From: Deinococcus indicus
GTDB taxonomy: Bacteria; Deinococcota; Deinococci; Deinococcales; Deinococcaceae
DNA: 64,000 nucleotides
NCBI RefSeq assembly: GCF_002198095.1
Contig: NZ_NHMK01000012.1
Location: 86,460 to 150,459, forward strand
Direction: 5' to 3'
The first letter of the stretch is position 1; every line of letters begins with the position of its first letter. The notes beneath the pieces are model-generated. The model searched no databases, was not told the DNA's origin, and saw nothing but the letters and a program-made list of their open reading frames with translations. The translations under genes were made by a program, and so were the position numbers. Shown here one piece after another: positions 38,020-46,922 of the stretch.

Positions 38020-38090
38020 TCTGCGGGGAGGCTCTGCGAGTCGCATCCGCTCCGACTGAACGGCTCTGCAAGCCATTCAATCGGAGTCCT
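38020..38090. repeat. MITE remnant between convergent DUF4157 and kynA genes
   Basis: The segment from ctctgcggggaggctctgcg to caatcggagtcc matches the right half of the MITE at 43898-44052 at roughly 80%, including gagtcgcatccg and cattcaatcggagtcc. The outermost TACGG end is mutated and no left end is seen. It sits just before the kynA stop and may act as a bidirectional terminator. Confidence 0.6.
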
Positions 38091-38092
38091 GT

Positions 38093-38977
38093 TCAGAGGC
38101 GGGTGCGGACCTCCCACAGTTCCGGGAACAGGACGGTTTCCAGGGCGCGGCGCAGGTAGCCGGCGCCGCTGGTCCCGCCGGAGCCGCTCTTGAAGCCGAT
38201 GGTGCGTTCCACGGTGGTGAGGTGGTTGAAGCGCCAGCGGCGGAAGTTGTCCTCGACGTCCAGCAGTTTCTCGGCCAGTTCGTACAGGTCCCAGTAGGTG
38301 TCGGGCTGGCGGTACACGGTGATCCAGGCGTTCAGCACGGCCTCGTTCAGTTGCGGGGGCTGACTGGGGTCGCGGTTCAGGACTTCGGCCGGGACGTTCA
38401 GGCCGCGCGCATCAAGCAGGCGCAGCGTCAGGTCGTACACGCTGGGGCCGTGCAGGGCGTCGGTCAGCGGGCCGTGCAGGTCCGGGCGGTGCTCGTGCGG
38501 GCGGGCCAGGACCGCGTGGCGGTTCCCGAGCAGGAACTCGACCATGCGGTACGAGGCGCTCTGGAAGCCGGACGCCTGCCCGAACGCGCTGCGGAACGAC
38601 AGGTAGTCGGCGGGCGTCATGGTCTTCAGGACTTCCCAGGCGTTCGTGAGCTGCTCCTGCGCGCGCACGACGCGGGTCAGGCCCTTGAGGGGCGCGTCGG
38701 TGATGCCCAGCGCGAGCTGGTCCATCGCGGCGCGCAGCTCGCGGATGATCAGGTCCAGCCACACCTCGGAGACGTGGTGGACGGCGATGAACAGGTGCTC
38801 ATCGTGGGCGTCCGTGACAGGCCGGTGGGCGCTTTTCAGGGTGTCGAGCTGCAGGTAGTCGCCGTAGCTGAGGCTGCGGGTGAAGTCCGTGTAGGCCTGC
38901 TCGGGTGCGTCCCGGTCGGGCGCTCCGGGCCGCGCAGCGCCGGATCGGTCGGGGGCAGGGCGGTCGGGGGCGCTCAC
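38093..38977 (-). CDS. kynA: Tryptophan 2,3-dioxygenase
   Basis: 294 aa with family motifs SLSYGDYLQLDTLKSAH, HHVSEVWLDLIIRELRAAMD, FRSAFGQASGFQSASYRM, RFNHLTTVERTIGFKSGSGGTSG. Heme enzyme that opens the indole ring to N-formylkynurenine. GTG start at 38977 overlaps the kynureninase stop (GTGA). The first 28 residues (Asp/Pro-rich) are extra. No kynB formamidase is encoded beside it, so that step must be supplied elsewhere. Confidence 0.93.
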   Translation of the reverse strand: MSAPDRPAPDRSGAARPGAPDRDAPEQAYTDFTRSLSYGDYLQLDTLKSAHRPVTDAHDEHLFIAVHHVSEVWLDLIIRELRAAMDQLALGITDAPLKGLTRVVRAQEQLTNAWEVLKTMTPADYLSFRSAFGQASGFQSASYRMVEFLLGNRHAVLARPHEHRPDLHGPLTDALHGPSVYDLTLRLLDARGLNVPAEVLNRDPSQPPQLNEAVLNAWITVYRQPDTYWDLYELAEKLLDVEDNFRRWRFNHLTTVERTIGFKSGSGGTSGAGYLRRALETVLFPELWEVRTRL

Positions 38978-40305
38978 GCGCGGGCCTCCAGCGCGGCCTG
39001 CACGCCCGCCACGGCGCGGGCCACGTCCGCGTGCGAGTGGTACAGCGGCGTGAACCCGAAGCGCAGGATGTCCGGCGTGCGGTAATCGCCGATCACGCCG
39101 CCCCCGATCAGGTCCGCCATGACCTCCCGCGCCTGCGGGTGCCGGTAACTGACCTGCGAGCCGCGCCGCGCGTGCTCCTGCGGCGTGACCAGCGTCAGCG
39201 GGAACCGGGCGCACAGCGGCTCCATCAGCCGGATGAAGGTGTCGGTCAACGACAGGCTCTTGGTGCGCAGGGCGTGCAGGTCCACGTCCGCGAACACGTC
39301 CAGGGCGCTGTCCAGGGCACTCAGGCTCAGGACCATCGGCGTGCCGGGCACGAAGCGGCGCGCGCCGGGCGCGGGCGTGAACGCGCGGTCCATCTCGAAG
39401 GGATCGGCGTGGCCCATCCAGCCGCTGATCGCCACGGGGGCGGCGTTCTCGTTGCCCAGGTGCCGCTCGGAGACGAACAGGAACGACGGCGCGCCGGGGC
39501 CGCCGTTCAGGAACTTGTACCCGCAGCCCACCGCGAAATCCGCGCCCGCGCCGCGCAGGTCCACCGGGAACGCCCCGGCCGAGTGCGCTAGGTCCCACAC
39601 GGTCAGGACGCCCGCCGCGCGCGCCTGCGCCGTGATGGCCGCCATGTCCAGGCGGCGGCCCGTGCGGTAGTCCACCTCGGTCAGCAGCAGCGCCGCCACG
39701 TCCGCCGTGAGGTGCCCGTCCAGCGCGTCGGGGTTCACGCGCCGCAGTTCGTACCCGCCGCCCAGCAGGTCCAGCAGGCCCTGCGCGACGTACAGGTCGG
39801 TGGGGAAGTTCTCGGCGTCCGTCAGAATCACGCGGCGCTCCGCCGGGGCGAGTTTCAGTGCGGCGGCCAGCACCTTGAAGGTGTTCACGCCCGTAGTGTC
39901 CGTCACCGCCACCTCGTGAGGGAGCGCGCCGATCAGCGGGGCGATCTTGGCGGCCACGCGATCCGGCAGGTTCATCCAGTCGCGCCCCCGGTCCGCCCCG
40001 GCACTCCACGAGCGGATCAGGGCGTCGCCCCACTCCTGCGCCGCGACCTGCTGCAACCGCTCCGGCACGGCGCGCGGCAGCGCCCCCAGGCTGTTGCCGT
40101 CCAGGTACACCACGCCGCCCGGCAACGTGAATTCCTCACGCTTGCGGGCCAGCGGGTCGTGGGCGTCCAGGTCCAGCAGGTCGGCGGGAATGGCCGCCCC
40201 GGTCAGCGCCGCACCAATCCGCGCGTGCAGGGGGGAAGCGGGGGGGCGGGCGGTCTGGGCAGCAGTGGTCTGGGCAGCGGTGGTCGTCGCGTGAATGTTC
40301 GTCAT
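38974..40305 (-). CDS. kynU: Kynureninase
   Basis: 443 aa, PLP fold I: LDGNSLGALPRAVPERL, TDTTGVNTFKVLAAAL, VWDLAHSAGAFPVDLRG and the Schiff-base Lys264 in GCGYKFLNGGPGAP. Cleaves kynurenine to anthranilate and alanine. AGGAG six bases upstream of the ATG at 40305. An upstream open extension is rejected. Extra 20 residues of Thr/Ala at the N-terminus. Confidence 0.94.
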   Translation of the reverse strand: MTNIHATTTAAQTTAAQTARPPASPLHARIGAALTGAAIPADLLDLDAHDPLARKREEFTLPGGVVYLDGNSLGALPRAVPERLQQVAAQEWGDALIRSWSAGADRGRDWMNLPDRVAAKIAPLIGALPHEVAVTDTTGVNTFKVLAAALKLAPAERRVILTDAENFPTDLYVAQGLLDLLGGGYELRRVNPDALDGHLTADVAALLLTEVDYRTGRRLDMAAITAQARAAGVLTVWDLAHSAGAFPVDLRGAGADFAVGCGYKFLNGGPGAPSFLFVSERHLGNENAAPVAISGWMGHADPFEMDRAFTPAPGARRFVPGTPMVLSLSALDSALDVFADVDLHALRTKSLSLTDTFIRLMEPLCARFPLTLVTPQEHARRGSQVSYRHPQAREVMADLIGGGVIGDYRTPDILRFGFTPLYHSHADVARAVAGVQAALEARA

Positions 40306-40397
40306 AGTGACTCCTGGGAGGGACCGGGCGGCCGTACCGTCAGCGCCACGCACGGGGCGCGGGCGACAGGGCGGGCAGGGTCCGGGGCGAAGGCGGG

Positions 40398-40535
40398 TCA
40401 GGGCAGGTGCAGGGCGGCGCGCAGGGGCACGCGGCGCATCGGGCGGCCCAGGTTCGCGCACCACCAGTCGTGCAGCGCCCGCGCGATCTCATTCGCGCCG
40501 GGACGGACCGGCCAGGAGTGACGGGGCGACCTCAT
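40398..40535 (-). CDS. Possible 45-aa protein upstream of kynU
   Basis: ATG at 40535, sequence with ANEIARALHDWWCANLGRPM. GC3 is about 95%, like real genes here. A CATACT -10-like box (40544-40549) ends 8 nt before the ATG, the leaderless spacing seen at parA. No ribosome site, no known family. The remaining 40306-40397 is an empty kynU leader. Could be chance. Confidence 0.4.
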   Translation of the reverse strand: MRSPRHSWPVRPGANEIARALHDWWCANLGRPMRRVPLRAALHLP

Positions 40536-40586
40536 CAAGCGGCAGTATGCCACGCACGCCCCCGCCTCTGCCGTACCCTGAAGGGC

Positions 40587-41015
40587 ATGAGCGACCTTCT
40601 GACCTGCGCCCACTGCGGCGCCAGGAACCGCGTGCAGACCGTCCCGGACGCCCAGGTGCCCGCCTGCGCCCGCTGCGGTCAGGCCCTGCCCTGGCTGGTT
40701 ACCGGCACCGACGCGACCTTCACGCAGGACGTCCGGGCCTCCGTGCCAGTGATCGTGGACTTCTGGGCGCCCTGGTGCGGCCCGTGCCGCGTGATCGCCC
40801 CCGCGCTGGAGGCACTCGCGCAGGAACGCGCCGGAAAAATCAAGATCGTGAAGGTGAACGTGGACGACCACCCGCAGGCCCCCGGTCGTCACGCCGTGCA
40901 GGGCATTCCCACCCTGCTGGTCTTCCGGGACGGCGAGGTCGCCGGGCGTCAGGTCGGAGCCGTGGGCCTGCCCGAACTGCGGGCGTGGCTGGACCGCAGC
41001 CTGCCCGCCAGATAG
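40587..41015 (+). CDS. trxC: Thioredoxin 2 with N-terminal zinc ribbon
   Basis: 142 aa. Two CxxC pairs (Cys7/10, Cys27/30) form the zinc ribbon typical of TrxC. The thioredoxin fold has the active site WCGPC (Cys64, Cys67) and the cis-Pro loop GIPTLLVF. GAAGGGC directly precedes the ATG and TACCCT lies 7 nt upstream, so translation may be leaderless. Divergent from the kyn genes. Confidence 0.93.
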   Translation: MSDLLTCAHCGARNRVQTVPDAQVPACARCGQALPWLVTGTDATFTQDVRASVPVIVDFWAPWCGPCRVIAPALEALAQERAGKIKIVKVNVDDHPQAPGRHAVQGIPTLLVFRDGEVAGRQVGAVGLPELRAWLDRSLPAR

Positions 41016-41083
41016 ACGCGGCGCGCCCCGCCGGACAAATGGACCCGCAGGTCTGCCCTGAGGACCGACAGGAAAGCCGTGAC

Positions 41084-41380
41084 CTAGCGGCGCAGGAGTT
41101 TCACGGCGCGGACGACGTCCTGCGGTGTGACGGCCTCGCCGGGGCGGGCGCGGCAGCCGCCGGCGTACTGTTCGAGGATCTGTTCGCCGGCGGCGTCGAG
41201 GGCGCTGCGTACGCCGCTGAGTTGTGTGAGGATGTCGTGGCAGTCGCGGCCCTCCTCAATCATGCGTTGCAAGCCGCGCACCTGTCCCTCGATGCGGCGC
41301 AGGCGCAGCAGGACGCGGGTGTCGGTTTCGGTCAGGGGGGACGCGGGGGTCTGGGGGTCGGTGGGCGTGTGGGTGGTCAT
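41084..41380 (-). CDS. CsoR/FrmR-family repressor, possibly CstR-like persulfide sensor
   Basis: 98 aa, an all-helical family member (LLRLRRIEGQVRGLQRMIEEGRDCHDILTQLSGVRSAL). In copper-sensing CsoR the ligands are Cys-His-Cys. Here they read Cys47, Tyr72 (His position) and Cys76. Losing the His but keeping both Cys is the CstR pattern, which senses persulfides. The ATG at 41380 has AGGAG 12 bases upstream, rather far. A thioredoxin gene is next door. Confidence 0.85.
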   Translation of the reverse strand: MTTHTPTDPQTPASPLTETDTRVLLRLRRIEGQVRGLQRMIEEGRDCHDILTQLSGVRSALDAAGEQILEQYAGGCRARPGEAVTPQDVVRAVKLLRR

Positions 41381-41445
41381 GGTGGGCGTGGACTCCTGTG
41401 CGGCGGGAACGGCGGGCGGCCCGGCTGGGGGCGTGCGTGTCCGGC

Positions 41446-41466
41446 AGCATACTCCGGGGGGGCATG
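41446..41466 (-). promoter_or_regulatory. csoR-like promoter with G-tract operator
   Basis: gcatactccgggggggcatg (41447-41466) is a G-run flanked by ATAC and CAT, like CsoR-family operators. On the minus strand a TATGCT -10 (41446-41451) overlaps it, so bound repressor would block the repressor gene's own promoter. Position is right for autoregulation. Confidence 0.45.
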
Positions 41467-41492
41467 GGCCGGGTGTGTTCCCGCGTGGGCGC

Positions 41493-41816
41493 TCAGAGTC
41501 TGAACACGCCGCGCTGTTCGGGCTGGACGAGGTCCACGTATTCGCGGTGTTCGCGGATGTACGCGGCGATGAAGGGGCACATGGGGACGGCGTGTTTGCC
41601 CTGGGCGCGGATGTCGTCGAGGGCGGCGCGGGCCAGCAGGCTGCCCAGGCCTTCGCCCTCGTGGCCGGGCGTGACCTCGGTGTGGGGGAGCATGACGGCG
41701 TGGTCGCCGGCGGGGCGGAATTCCGCAAAGCCGAGCAGGGTGCCGGTGGCGTCGGTCAGTTCGTAGCGGTGGGTGTCGTCGTTGCGGCGCACGCTGGGGG
41801 TCTGGTCCTGGGTCAT
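41493..41816 (-). CDS. YidJ-type GNAT acetyltransferase
   Basis: 107 aa, the short GNAT_like fold: YELTDATGTLLGFAEFRP, MLPHTEVTPGHEGEGLGSLLARAALDD, CPFIAAYIREH. CATACT lies 6 nt before the ATG, no ribosome site, so probably leaderless. Substrate unknown. Confidence 0.88.
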   Translation of the reverse strand: MTQDQTPSVRRNDDTHRYELTDATGTLLGFAEFRPAGDHAVMLPHTEVTPGHEGEGLGSLLARAALDDIRAQGKHAVPMCPFIAAYIREHREYVDLVQPEQRGVFRL

Positions 41817-41942
41817 GGGGTCAGTATGTCCGGGCGGGAGTGCTGCCTTTCATGAGGATTCGTTCATGGGCTGCCCCTGCTTTGCTTGGCAAAGTGATTC
41901 ACATGACAGAGCCCTCATGAAACCTGACATAGGGTGCCTCAC

Positions 41943-42740
41943 ATGACCAAGCAGATTCTCGTCGTCATGTCCAGCGAAAGCCAGCTGCCCATGCAGGAAG
42001 GCAAGACCCACGCCACCGGCTTCTACCTCAACGAGTTCGGCGTTCCCGCCCACAAACTCGTGCAGGAAGGCTACGCGCTGACCATCGCCACGCCCAAAGG
42101 CAACCGCCCCGTCATGGACGCCGGCAGCGACACCAAGGACCTGTTCAAGAACGAGGAAGAGTACGAGCAGATCAAGGCCTTCGTGAACGACACCCTGAGC
42201 GGCCCCATCGTGAAGCTCGCGGACGTGACCGGGCACCTCGACCAGTTCGACGCGGTGTTCCTGCCCGGCGGGCACGCCCCCATGATCGACCTGATGAGCG
42301 ACGCCGACCTCGGCACCGTGCTGCGCCACTTCCACGCGAAGGCCCAGCCCACCGCGCTGATCTGCCACGCGCCCGTCGCCCTCCTCGCCGCGCAGCAGGA
42401 CGCCGCCGCGTACCAGCAGACGCTGCAGGGCGGTCAGACCCCCAGCGCCAGCGACTTCATCTACAGCGGTTACAAGGCCACCGTGTTCAGCACGCCCGAG
42501 GAAAAGGACGCCGAGCAGGGCTTCGAGGCCCCCATGCAGTACTACCCGGAAGACGCCCTGAGCGCCGCCGGGATGACACTGCACAACGGCGCGAAGTGGA
42601 CCAGCAACGTCGTCCGTGACCGCGAACTGATCACCGGCCAGAACCCCATGAGCGACGACGAGTTCGTGACCGTGCTGCTGGGCGCCCTGAACGAGAAGGC
42701 CCAGACCGCCGGGGGGATGGACGCCGGGGCGAACGCATGA
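41943..42740 (+). CDS. DJ-1/PfpI-type amidotransferase-like protein (Hsp31 group)
   Basis: 265 aa. Nucleophile elbow ALICHAPVALL with Cys141-His142, the oxyanion segment FLPGGHAPM, and an early Glu in MQEGKTHATGFYLNE. Members act as glyoxalase/deglycase or stress chaperones. ATG at 41943 chosen; an in-frame GTG at 41934 is possible. AGGGTG lies 6 nt upstream. The spacer 41817-41942 is a divergent promoter region with several tcatga repeats. Confidence 0.9.
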   Translation: MTKQILVVMSSESQLPMQEGKTHATGFYLNEFGVPAHKLVQEGYALTIATPKGNRPVMDAGSDTKDLFKNEEEYEQIKAFVNDTLSGPIVKLADVTGHLDQFDAVFLPGGHAPMIDLMSDADLGTVLRHFHAKAQPTALICHAPVALLAAQQDAAAYQQTLQGGQTPSASDFIYSGYKATVFSTPEEKDAEQGFEAPMQYYPEDALSAAGMTLHNGAKWTSNVVRDRELITGQNPMSDDEFVTVLLGALNEKAQTAGGMDAGANA

Positions 42741-43042
42741 GCGTCATCGCCGTTCACGCCGTCATCGTCCCGAAACCCGAGTTCGTGGACGTCGTCGAGA
42801 AGGAAATGCTGTCCATGGTGCAGGCCAGCCGCCAGGAGGAAGGCAACCTGCGCTACGACCTGCTGAAGGAAGTCAGGGAGGGCGTGACCCGCTACCACGT
42901 GCAGGAACGCTACCGCGATCAGGCGGCCGTCCAGGCGCACCGTGACAGCGCCCACTACCAGGCGTACCGCGCTAAGGCTGGCGACTGGTTCGCCCAGGCT
43001 CCCGAAGTGACGGTCCTGAACGAGATCGACGTGGCCGGCTGA
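42737..43042 (+). CDS. ABM-domain quinol monooxygenase-like protein
   Basis: 101 aa. Ferredoxin-like ABM fold: VIVPKPEFVDVVEKEMLSMVQASRQEEGNLRYDLL, VQERYRDQAAVQAHRDSAHY. ATG overlaps the DJ-1-type stop (ATGA), so the two are coupled, consistent with detoxifying reactive carbonyls or quinones. Confidence 0.9.
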   Translation: MSVIAVHAVIVPKPEFVDVVEKEMLSMVQASRQEEGNLRYDLLKEVREGVTRYHVQERYRDQAAVQAHRDSAHYQAYRAKAGDWFAQAPEVTVLNEIDVAG

Positions 43043-43277
43043 GGCTTACAGGAAAGGGTGTGGGCGCAGAGCCCAGGGGGTTAACCCTGCGGTGGATATC
43101 TCACGCCTCCCGACAGGGAAGCCGCGCGTGCTGCTCAGCACCCGACAGCTTCTGGAGTGTTCGTGTGGGAATACAAACCAAGAGTTTCCACGGGCGAGAG
43201 AACAGCGACCAGAACGAAGGCCCAGGAGGCAGGGGTTTGAAATTCCCCGGTCTCATGGGCCTTGATGCGAAGTGACT

Positions 43278-44482
43278 ATGCCTCGCATGCCCAGCCTACC
43301 GCAAAGCATCATCACCGCCCAGCTGAACCGGTTCACCAGCCTCAGTGGCCTCGTCCCCTACAGCACCCTGCGCAAAAGTGCCATCTCCAAAGAGATGGCG
43401 CGGGACACCTTTGCCTCCACGGAGGACTTCAAGCGTCGAGCCAGGAACGCGCCCTCCGGCGCGTTCCTGGCCATCGATTTCGTCATGGTGCCCCACGCCG
43501 GACGGACGACGGAAGACGTGAACTACCACTACAGCGGTCAGGCCCAGACCCGTCTGGGCCATCAGTTCACCTCCGCGGCCCTGGTCAGGTTCGGTGAGGA
43601 TCCAGTTCCGCTGCTGGAGCGCTTCAAGGTTTCCCAGCCCCTTGAGACGACCTGTTACCCGTACCGCACCGCCACGCAGGAAATGATCCACGTCGTTCAG
43701 GATTGCCTCGCGGCGGACGTCCCCATGGCGGGTCTGCTGCTGTATGGGGAGTTCGGGCGGGACGCCGCCGTCACCTTCAGTCGCGAGCATCAGATTCCGG
43801 TCTTGATCCGGGCCAAAGCCAATATGACCGTGCAGTTCGAGGGTGAGTCCCTCACCCTCGGTGCGCTGAGCCGGCAGTTCCCTCCGGAACGCTGTCATAC
43901 GGATTCCGTTTGTTTCGCCAACAATCCGGAACTTCGCTGGATTGCCGGCTCCACGTCCGGAACCCGTTTCTCTCCTTCTCTGCGGGGCAGCTCTACGAGT
44001 CGCATCCGCCCGGATTGAACGGGCTTTGCAGCCCATTCAATCGGAGTCCGTATCACCTGTACGCGGAGCTCGGGTGGTGCGTCCGCTGCTTGCCGGTCGC
44101 CCGTGAGGTCGGTGGGTTCGATGTCCTGATCGTGTGGCGCAAGCTGCACGGGGAGTGGACGCGCTTTTTCCTGTTCAGCACGTTCGACGGTGACATCACG
44201 GTTCGCTCGCTGCTGCGGGCCTGGAAGGCCCGCTGGGGGATTGAGGTGATTCGCCGGCTGTTCAAGGAGAACCTGGGCTTGGGACGCTGTCATTGCCGGA
44301 CGATCCAGGCGCAGGAGAACTGGGTGTGGTGCGTCGTGGAAGCCTTTGACGCGGTGCTACGGGTGCGTCGGGAAGTACCGGGCATGACGTGACGGGCCGC
44401 ACAACGGCAGGCAGCTCAGCATGCCGAACAGTACGTCCTGACCGACCTTGAGCAGGACGAACCCCGGCTTGACGCCGCCTGA
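43278..44482 (+). pseudogene. IS4-type transposase, broken by a MITE and a stop codon
   Basis: The first part reads MPRMPSLPQSIITAQLNRF to FPPERCH; the second from LYAELGWCVRC to FDAVLRVRREVPGMT. Removing the MITE plus one TCA copy (158 bp) joins them in frame as PERCHLYAELGW. A TGA at 44390-44392 then stops the frame, but it stays open in the same frame to 44482 (about 348 aa in all), so TGA probably replaced TGG. D/E-rich catalytic stretches (FLAIDFVMVPHAGR, WGIEVIRRLFKENLGLG) fit IS4. Confidence 0.85.
43898..44052. mobile_element. 155-bp MITE with TACGGATTCCG-type ends
   Basis: 11-bp terminal inverted repeats, tacggattccg and cggagtccgta (one mismatch). Flanked on both sides by TCA (43895-43897, 44053-44055). 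No coding capacity. The ends match the first 18 bp of the IS630-type element at 63508 in 16 places, so that element probably moves it. An internal stem gggctttgcagccc is near the right end. Confidence 0.85.
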
Positions 44483-44521
44483 CACGACATCTGCAGGAAA
44501 GTGGAAACTCTTGATTAACGA

Positions 44522-46594
44522 TCAAAGGGCATTCTGCCGGCGGCGTTTCATGTCATACATTCGTGCGTCACTGACCTGAATGAGCGTGGCTCCAGTCATC
44601 CCGTCACGCGGCGTATCCGCCACACCGGCACTGGCCGCCGCTTCCGGAAATCCCGCCTCCCGCATCGCCGCCACTGCTCCCTCCACCCTACTCAGCACTT
44701 CCCGCTCTTCCAGCAATGACCCCATAATCACTGAGAACTCGTCCCCACCCAGCCGGAAAACCTGATCCTCCGCCCGGAATGCCGTCTGTAACGCCTGCGC
44801 GAAGGCCCGGAGCAACGCGTCTCCCCTCGGATGCCCCTGCGAGTCATTCACGTGTTTCAAGCCGTCCAGATCCGTCGATACCAACGTGAACGGTCCCCTG
44901 AGGAGCGCTGCCGCCAGCGCCTGTTCGAAGGCCCGTCTATTTCCCACACCTGTCAGCGGGTCCGTACCTGCAGCACGATGAAGTTCCGTGAGCATGTGAC
45001 GCCGCCGCACGAAGCGTTGCAAGTTCCGCGCGGCTGTTGCCAGCAGATCCCGTTCGAACTCCGTCCACTCACGCGCTTCTGACCGGTAGACCGTCAGGAT
45101 CAACACGCCCGTCGTCGTGTCCAGAGTAACCGGCAGCAGCGCTGCTGCTTGAAGGCCCTGCATCCGAACGGCACCCGGCATTCTGTCCGGACCGATGAAG
45201 ACGGACTGTCCCGCCAGGAGCGCCCGCCCGAACGTATCCCCGTCCGGCAGGCCACGCTCCTGAAAGGCCCGTAGACTCGCCGGCACGACTCCCGAACGCT
45301 CCTGCAAGCGGAACCAGCCCGGTTCATGCGTCCATAGAGCCGCCCAGCCTCCCCTGAACATGCGGCTCAGGAGCGACAGGACGTCACAGGTCAGCGCGTG
45401 CGTCGGCTCGGCTTCATCCAGCAGACGAGAGAAACTCAAAAGTGTCTCGGCCTGCAACTGAGCCCGCTCAGCAGCCTGCCGGGCCTGAAGAACTTCCGTC
45501 ACGTCATACCCGATTCCCAGTACACTCCCGGCGCGAGCGGAGGCGAGCGGCAGATACCACGCTTCGAAGGTCCGGTCCCGGAAAGTAATCATGTCACTGA
45601 CCGTTTCTCCCTGCTGCGCCCGTACAGCGTTGTCGAGCGCACGCGGAACTGCCTGGAAGAGTTCATGGATCGTCCGACCAACCAGTTGCCGGTCACGAAG
45701 TCCCAACGACGCCATCCCCCGCCCCTCTGCGACCTGAAAGGTCCCGTCAGGGTCGGTGACCCATAACAGCAATGGCGCGGTCGTCAGTGCCAGATTCAGG
45801 TACTGCTGCAATTGCTGCACCTGTTCACGTTGATGGCGGTACGCGCGAATCTGACCGATCAGCGTGCCGAGCTGCGCAGCCATCATCCCGTCGACGGTAT
45901 CCCAGGAAACAGATCCAGGCAGGCGAACCGCGTGCCATACTTGCTCGCCCCTGGCCGTGTTGGTGTGCACTGGCAGCGAGATGCTCCCCGCTGGGAGTTG
46001 TACGCTCCAGGGCACTTGAGCCTGCCAGTGCTGCTGAACGCGCTGAGCGGGGGGGGCCGGCGAAGCCCAGAGGAGTTCACCGTTCATGCGGGCCAGCACG
46101 ATCAAGTCTGCACTGAGCGCGGACCCCAGCAGGGCAGCGAACGTATCCGTGAGATCAGGCCAGGTCTTGGCGGGGTCCAGAAGAGTGTCGAACGCCGTCA
46201 GATGCGTGAGCAGTTCAGTGACATTCACGCGTGGATCTGGAAAGGACCGCGGCGCCCGTCCGAGCTCCCGGCTGAGCAGTGTGGCCAACCCATTCAGAGT
46301 GGACCGGGGAGGTGGGGCGTCACAGTAGTTGGTGAGCAGCCAACCACTCAGACGATGGGAAAAGACAGGAAGCGGCGTGGCGTGCCAGGTACCCGTGAGC
46401 GTGCCATCAAGAATGGAATTCAGGCCGTCCGGAACTGGCGCAGTCTGCGCAATCAGCGAGATCCGTTCCTGGCCCTGCGTGCGGATAGCAAGGGCCGCAC
46501 CTGAACAACCGGCCGTCTGAGCGGCCAGTACGAGGATCGCTTCGACACAGTCGAGCGTATCCTGGGGCCAGACAGGTGGCAGATCGGCATGCAT
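44522..46594 (-). CDS. GAF/PAS diguanylate cyclase-like GGDEF protein
   Basis: 690 aa from the ATG at 46594; an in-frame GTG at 46696 would add 34 residues, start uncertain. N-terminal GAF-like region (about 20-240), a PAS domain (about 265-380: LNLALTTAPLLLWVTDPDGTF, GIGYDVTEVLQA), a second GAF (about 395-530), then GGDEF (TDPLTGVGNRRAFEQAL; RLGGDEFSVIM). The intact GGDEF motif suggests active c-di-GMP synthesis. No TM segment, so a cytosolic sensor. Confidence 0.88.
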   Translation of the reverse strand: MHADLPPVWPQDTLDCVEAILVLAAQTAGCSGAALAIRTQGQERISLIAQTAPVPDGLNSILDGTLTGTWHATPLPVFSHRLSGWLLTNYCDAPPPRSTLNGLATLLSRELGRAPRSFPDPRVNVTELLTHLTAFDTLLDPAKTWPDLTDTFAALLGSALSADLIVLARMNGELLWASPAPPAQRVQQHWQAQVPWSVQLPAGSISLPVHTNTARGEQVWHAVRLPGSVSWDTVDGMMAAQLGTLIGQIRAYRHQREQVQQLQQYLNLALTTAPLLLWVTDPDGTFQVAEGRGMASLGLRDRQLVGRTIHELFQAVPRALDNAVRAQQGETVSDMITFRDRTFEAWYLPLASARAGSVLGIGYDVTEVLQARQAAERAQLQAETLLSFSRLLDEAEPTHALTCDVLSLLSRMFRGGWAALWTHEPGWFRLQERSGVVPASLRAFQERGLPDGDTFGRALLAGQSVFIGPDRMPGAVRMQGLQAAALLPVTLDTTTGVLILTVYRSEAREWTEFERDLLATAARNLQRFVRRRHMLTELHRAAGTDPLTGVGNRRAFEQALAAALLRGPFTLVSTDLDGLKHVNDSQGHPRGDALLRAFAQALQTAFRAEDQVFRLGGDEFSVIMGSLLEEREVLSRVEGAVAAMREAGFPEAAASAGVADTPRDGMTGATLIQVSDARMYDMKRRRQNAL

Positions 46595-46806
46595 GACCAG
46601 ATCAGGGTAGTTCACCGTGGGTCTGTACGGTCGTATCCAAAACTTTACAGAAAAGGGTACGGGCGAAACGCTCACCCTTTTATGAGTATGCGCCACCTAA
46701 CGGCGTGATTTTTTGACGGGGAATTTGGGGGCAGGTTCAAGAAGCAGAGGGACTTTCGCAGGAGGTCTAATGAAAGCAGGACCAAGAACTCCTGACACAC
46801 GCCTGC

Positions 46807-46812
46807 TAGACT
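46807..46812 (+). promoter_or_regulatory. -10 box for a leaderless start at 46821
   Basis: TAGACT ends 8 nt before an ATG, the same spacing as TAGGCT before parA. No clear -35. The rest of 46697-46820 is spacer between divergent genes. Confidence 0.4.
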
Positions 46813-46820
46813 GACGCGGT

Positions 46821-46922
46821 ATGACGCTGCCGCAGAATGACAGCGCCGACCCTCCCAGTTGGCGATCACGCAGACCCTTCACCATCCAGACCACGCCGCC
46901 GTGCCGGGGGAGGCAGCCTTGA
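46821..46922 (+). CDS. 33-aa upstream ORF coupled to the CorC-like gene
   Basis: MTLPQNDSADPPSWRSRR onward. It starts 8 nt after a -10-like box and its stop overlaps the TTG start of the next gene (TTGA). May be a leader peptide whose translation sets that of the membrane protein. No homology recognised. Confidence 0.4.
   Translation: MTLPQNDSADPPSWRSRRPFTIQTTPPCRGRQP

Larger units (their letters stand above)
43179..44513 (+). mobile_element. Inactive IS4-like insertion sequence carrying a nested MITE
   Basis: 13-bp perfect terminal inverted repeats, caagagtttccac (43179-43191) and gtggaaactcttg (44501-44513), bound a single transposase gene. Length 1335 bp including a 155-bp MITE. No target duplication is evident in the flanks. 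The flank 43043-43178 after the monooxygenase gene contains nothing recognisable. Confidence 0.8.
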
